This document shows positions 61,228 to 64,000 of a stretch of 64,000 nucleotides of DNA, one piece after another (the stretch's first letter is position 1; the number at the start of each line of letters is the position of its first letter). Origin of the DNA: Apostichopus japonicus (taxonomy: Eukaryota; Echinodermata; Holothuroidea; Aspidochirotida; Stichopodidae). The notes under the pieces are model-generated. The model worked only from the letters and a program-made list of their open reading frames with translations. It was not told the DNA's origin and did not search any database. The DNA lies in NCBI RefSeq assembly GCF_037975245.1, contig NC_092563.1, positions 17,969,594 to 18,033,593 of the forward strand. The letters are read 5' to 3'. Position numbers and translations under genes: made by a program.

Positions 61228-64000
61228 CTTAGCAACAGGTTAATTTCTGTTCACTGACTCCTCTGGTTCTTCTACCACCCAAATTGTCTAGAAGTGTTTC
61301 TAATGTGGACTGACTTGGTTAATCTTTGGGAACCATGGTTTCTGGTTGCCATTAGGAGTTGGTGCTCACCATTTTGGTCTAAGAATATCAGTTTGCAGTA
61401 TGTACACTTTGTGTGTATGTGGCTTTAGCTTAATTCTTTATCTACGGTAACAAGTGAGAGAAGCGAATAGTGAACCATAGTGTATAAGGAGAGACCACCC
61501 AATCTAAGCTTTTTCAAACTATTTGAGGTTCTCTTTATTGAAGGTTATAGCAATGTACTTAAACGTCTATCTTCTATTTAGTTTTTAAGGTGGGGAGGGG
61601 GTTGGGGGATGATATTTTCCTTTTCACCAAGTGTTCTTCTTTCCTTTAAGAGGCCAGGGCAAGAGGGGAATCAGTTGCCATTCTATTATCTGTTCTATGC
61701 ACTGTCGTGAAGGCTTCCATCTTAGAAAGATGATTAATTTGACCAAACGTCTTTCAGTCAGGCATAGTCAACATAATGGTCATCGGTATTGCCCCCCAAT
61801 ATGCTAGAACTCAAATAAAGGTCAGTAAATGTTCAATCCTCAAAATGCAATTTTTACTGCCACCAACGAATTTTGCCTCATTGAGACATTTAATTGTCTG
61901 ATATGGCTCTCTTTAATGTCTGGAATTAACCTTGGAGATTCAGAACCTCAGAAAAGTACTCTAGAAAATTACTAATTTTACTTATTTTATGTCTAGCAAG
62001 CTACAATTTCAGGCCAAGACTATAAATGACCTTTATGTGAAGGCTTTTCTTCTTTTCTTTGCTGGTTTTTAGTTGATGTTTGATGTTAATTTTCTTTTAC
62101 AATAATGAAGCAGATGTCTGAGAGTTTTGCAAATCTGTCAGTTTGCTCTTTATAGGAGATTAATGTTATTAAACGAAGCAGTTTTACGGCCTTACAGGGC
62201 GGGCGGGGCAAGGAAATGTTAAGGGTCCAAAGTACACTCCCTCATTTATCTTCATTTAATGGAATAAATGTAGCAGTGTGTGTTTGTTCAATAACATTTC
62301 TGAAGTGGAAAAGCGAAACATTAGAGTAGAGACCATGAAATTTTAGTTATGTATTTTTTTATGACAAACCTGTGCATATGTCTGTTGATGTGTTTCGGTT
62401 CTAACATTTCATTTGTTTATTTTTGGGTGGTAAAACATTTCTCAAATGAAAGTATTCATTGCAGGGTTCCAGCTATCGGGCGGTGAAACATTTGGGGAAT
62501 ATTTCGGCTGGAAAACATATCTAGTAGAAAGTCTGACACAATACATTATTGCATGATTTGCATGATATCAGACTAAAGAAAACAATGTGAAGATTGTTCC
62601 ATTCTTTCTAAGGGGGTTGCTGTTTCTGAAAATGTATAGTTGTGGTAGATTGTTCCATTATATTTAAGGGGCTGTTGCTTCTGAAAATGAATAATTGTGG
62701 TACATGCCTGTATAAACACAGTTTCTGTTTCTTGAACATTGAAAGAACCGTCATTGGGAACTGTTTCAAATATTTGAGAACATCAAAATAATTGTTTATA
62801 TTAGATTCGTGATATACTGCTGAAAGTCCGTTGATAACTTTGTTATCGCGGAAGGCTCGAAAGACGTATTTTGCCTTAAAAATTAAGTCCCCAATAATTG
62901 GTTACTGGAAAGTGTAAGTGTAAAACTGATAAAGATCAAGTCAATTGGAGCGTTCTGTCACACAGATTTCCATAATATCTGTCCGTCAAATTATGAAGAT
63001 TTTCACCGACTTTTGTCGATCTCTTGTTTACACACTAACGTGAGGAGAACTTATGCTGCAGTGTGTGGACCAAAGCATTCCCATGTATGAGGGTGATTTA
63101 AGCTGTTAAGAGGCTTCTGTCTGTGCAGGTGTTTGTATAATGGTACGCTAAAAGGGAATTTGTTACAAGTTTAATATCTTAGAACAACAGTTTTTGGACA
63201 ATTTATATCGTTTAAGAGCAATTACAGAGACAAAGAACACAAGATGGTCAGTTTCAGTTTAACTACTGATGTCTGATTTATGTGTCATTATAGAGGCCAG
63301 GGAAACCCCTCATTTCAGCTCCCTTTAAAGTGGCCTATAGCTGAAGTGCTTTTCCAATATATACAGGACTAATAAGTTGCTGATTATAGAAACCTATCAA
63401 AACAGGATTTCCAATAATGTGGAACATGTGACCCAAAAACTGAGGGTTGTGACCCACAGGTGAATCAATATTAGCAAATATTTAACATGTGTATCTGTGA
63501 GAACTTTCCAGAAAACTCTACCAAAAAAAATGACTTCTGTTATATTTTTGTCATTATTGTGCTGTGGAATTGCATCAAATTATATCTTTAAATCTAGATA
63601 CTAATTATATACAGTAAATGACACTCAGGTCAATGTTATATAATAATTTTGTTCCTCTTGTTTTCATCTGGCACTCCATCAAGGTGAGTCGTGTTTCACA
63701 TTTCAAAGTTTTCCGTCTGTCAGGTCACTGGTGTAAAAAGAATTGCAGACCATACCGATCTAAAAATGTCATGATTTGAGTCAGCTAGATTTTGGGCTTT
63801 CCAATAGGCGGCCCGTGTGCAGAATATGGCCTAAAAAAAATTTCAATCCGGCCAATGGAAAGAAAAATGGCCAACAATCTTGTACGGTAATGATCTGGTA
63901 TGCAAACTATTAGTCCTGCAGCACATTTGCACAACTGATCAGCACACCGCAAAACCACTTTTTGCTGTTAATGAAGGGAACTTGTTATAATATGATTGGT
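61228..64000. other. Right-hand noncoding stretch
   Basis: No gene is recognised. Two related sentence-like blocks at 62575-62710 share GATTGTTCCATT, AAGGGG and GCTTCTGAAAATG-type segments, a local duplication of about 75 bp. A GGCC-rich segment near 63805-63860 resembles a hAT MITE remnant. Confidence 0.4.

Overview
This is a eukaryotic, intron-rich, AT-rich window from a marine invertebrate deuterostome-like genome. An echinoderm is my best guess, but no taxonomic marker proves it. The support is spliced animal genes with GT-AG introns, tRNA-derived SINEs including one with a Deu-like body, CAGTGGCG-type and hAT-type DNA transposons, a TTAA-flanked MITE family and many microsatellites. There are no bacterial-style operons.

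Layout. (1) 1-3112: transposon remnants and noncoding sequence upstream of the first gene; no first exon recognised. (2) 3113-15789, plus strand: ten exons joining in phase into about 1852 residues with 30 C2H2 zinc fingers, a ZNF236 orthologue that is complete except for its extreme N terminus. A 418-bp hAT-type element with a perfect 8-bp target duplication sits in its intron 7. (3) 15790-23721: intergenic or 3' flanking DNA. It holds a TTAA-flanked MITE split by a 1875-bp nested transposon, a foldback element, and a coding-like terminal exon (22833-22946) of unknown identity. (4) 23722-51053, minus strand: 27 exons joining in phase into 958 residues of meckelin (TMEM67), the transmembrane protein of the ciliary transition zone. 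Signal peptide, Cys-rich ectodomain, transmembrane helices and coiled-coil region are all present; only the last about 25 residues are unlocated. Its introns carry an 83-bp satellite array, a 38-bp minisatellite, SINEs, a further MITE copy and a short hammerhead ribozyme motif inside an AT-repeat island. (5) 51054-51268: a 215-bp divergent promoter region between the meckelin start and a plus-strand first coding exon (51269-51363) of an unrecognised gene. (6) 51364-64000: mostly noncoding, with a SINE, AT microsatellites, a third MITE copy, a CpG-richer patch near 58.6-58.9 kb and one weak minus-strand exon candidate.

The two large genes are not a functional unit: one is a nuclear zinc-finger regulator and the other a ciliary membrane protein, and they converge on the 16-24 kb region. 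No defence, biosynthetic or otherwise novel protein system was found. The most notable unexplained signals are the hammerhead motif (31331-31373), the nested transposon history at 19-21 kb, the intronic satellite, and the two orphan coding-like exons.
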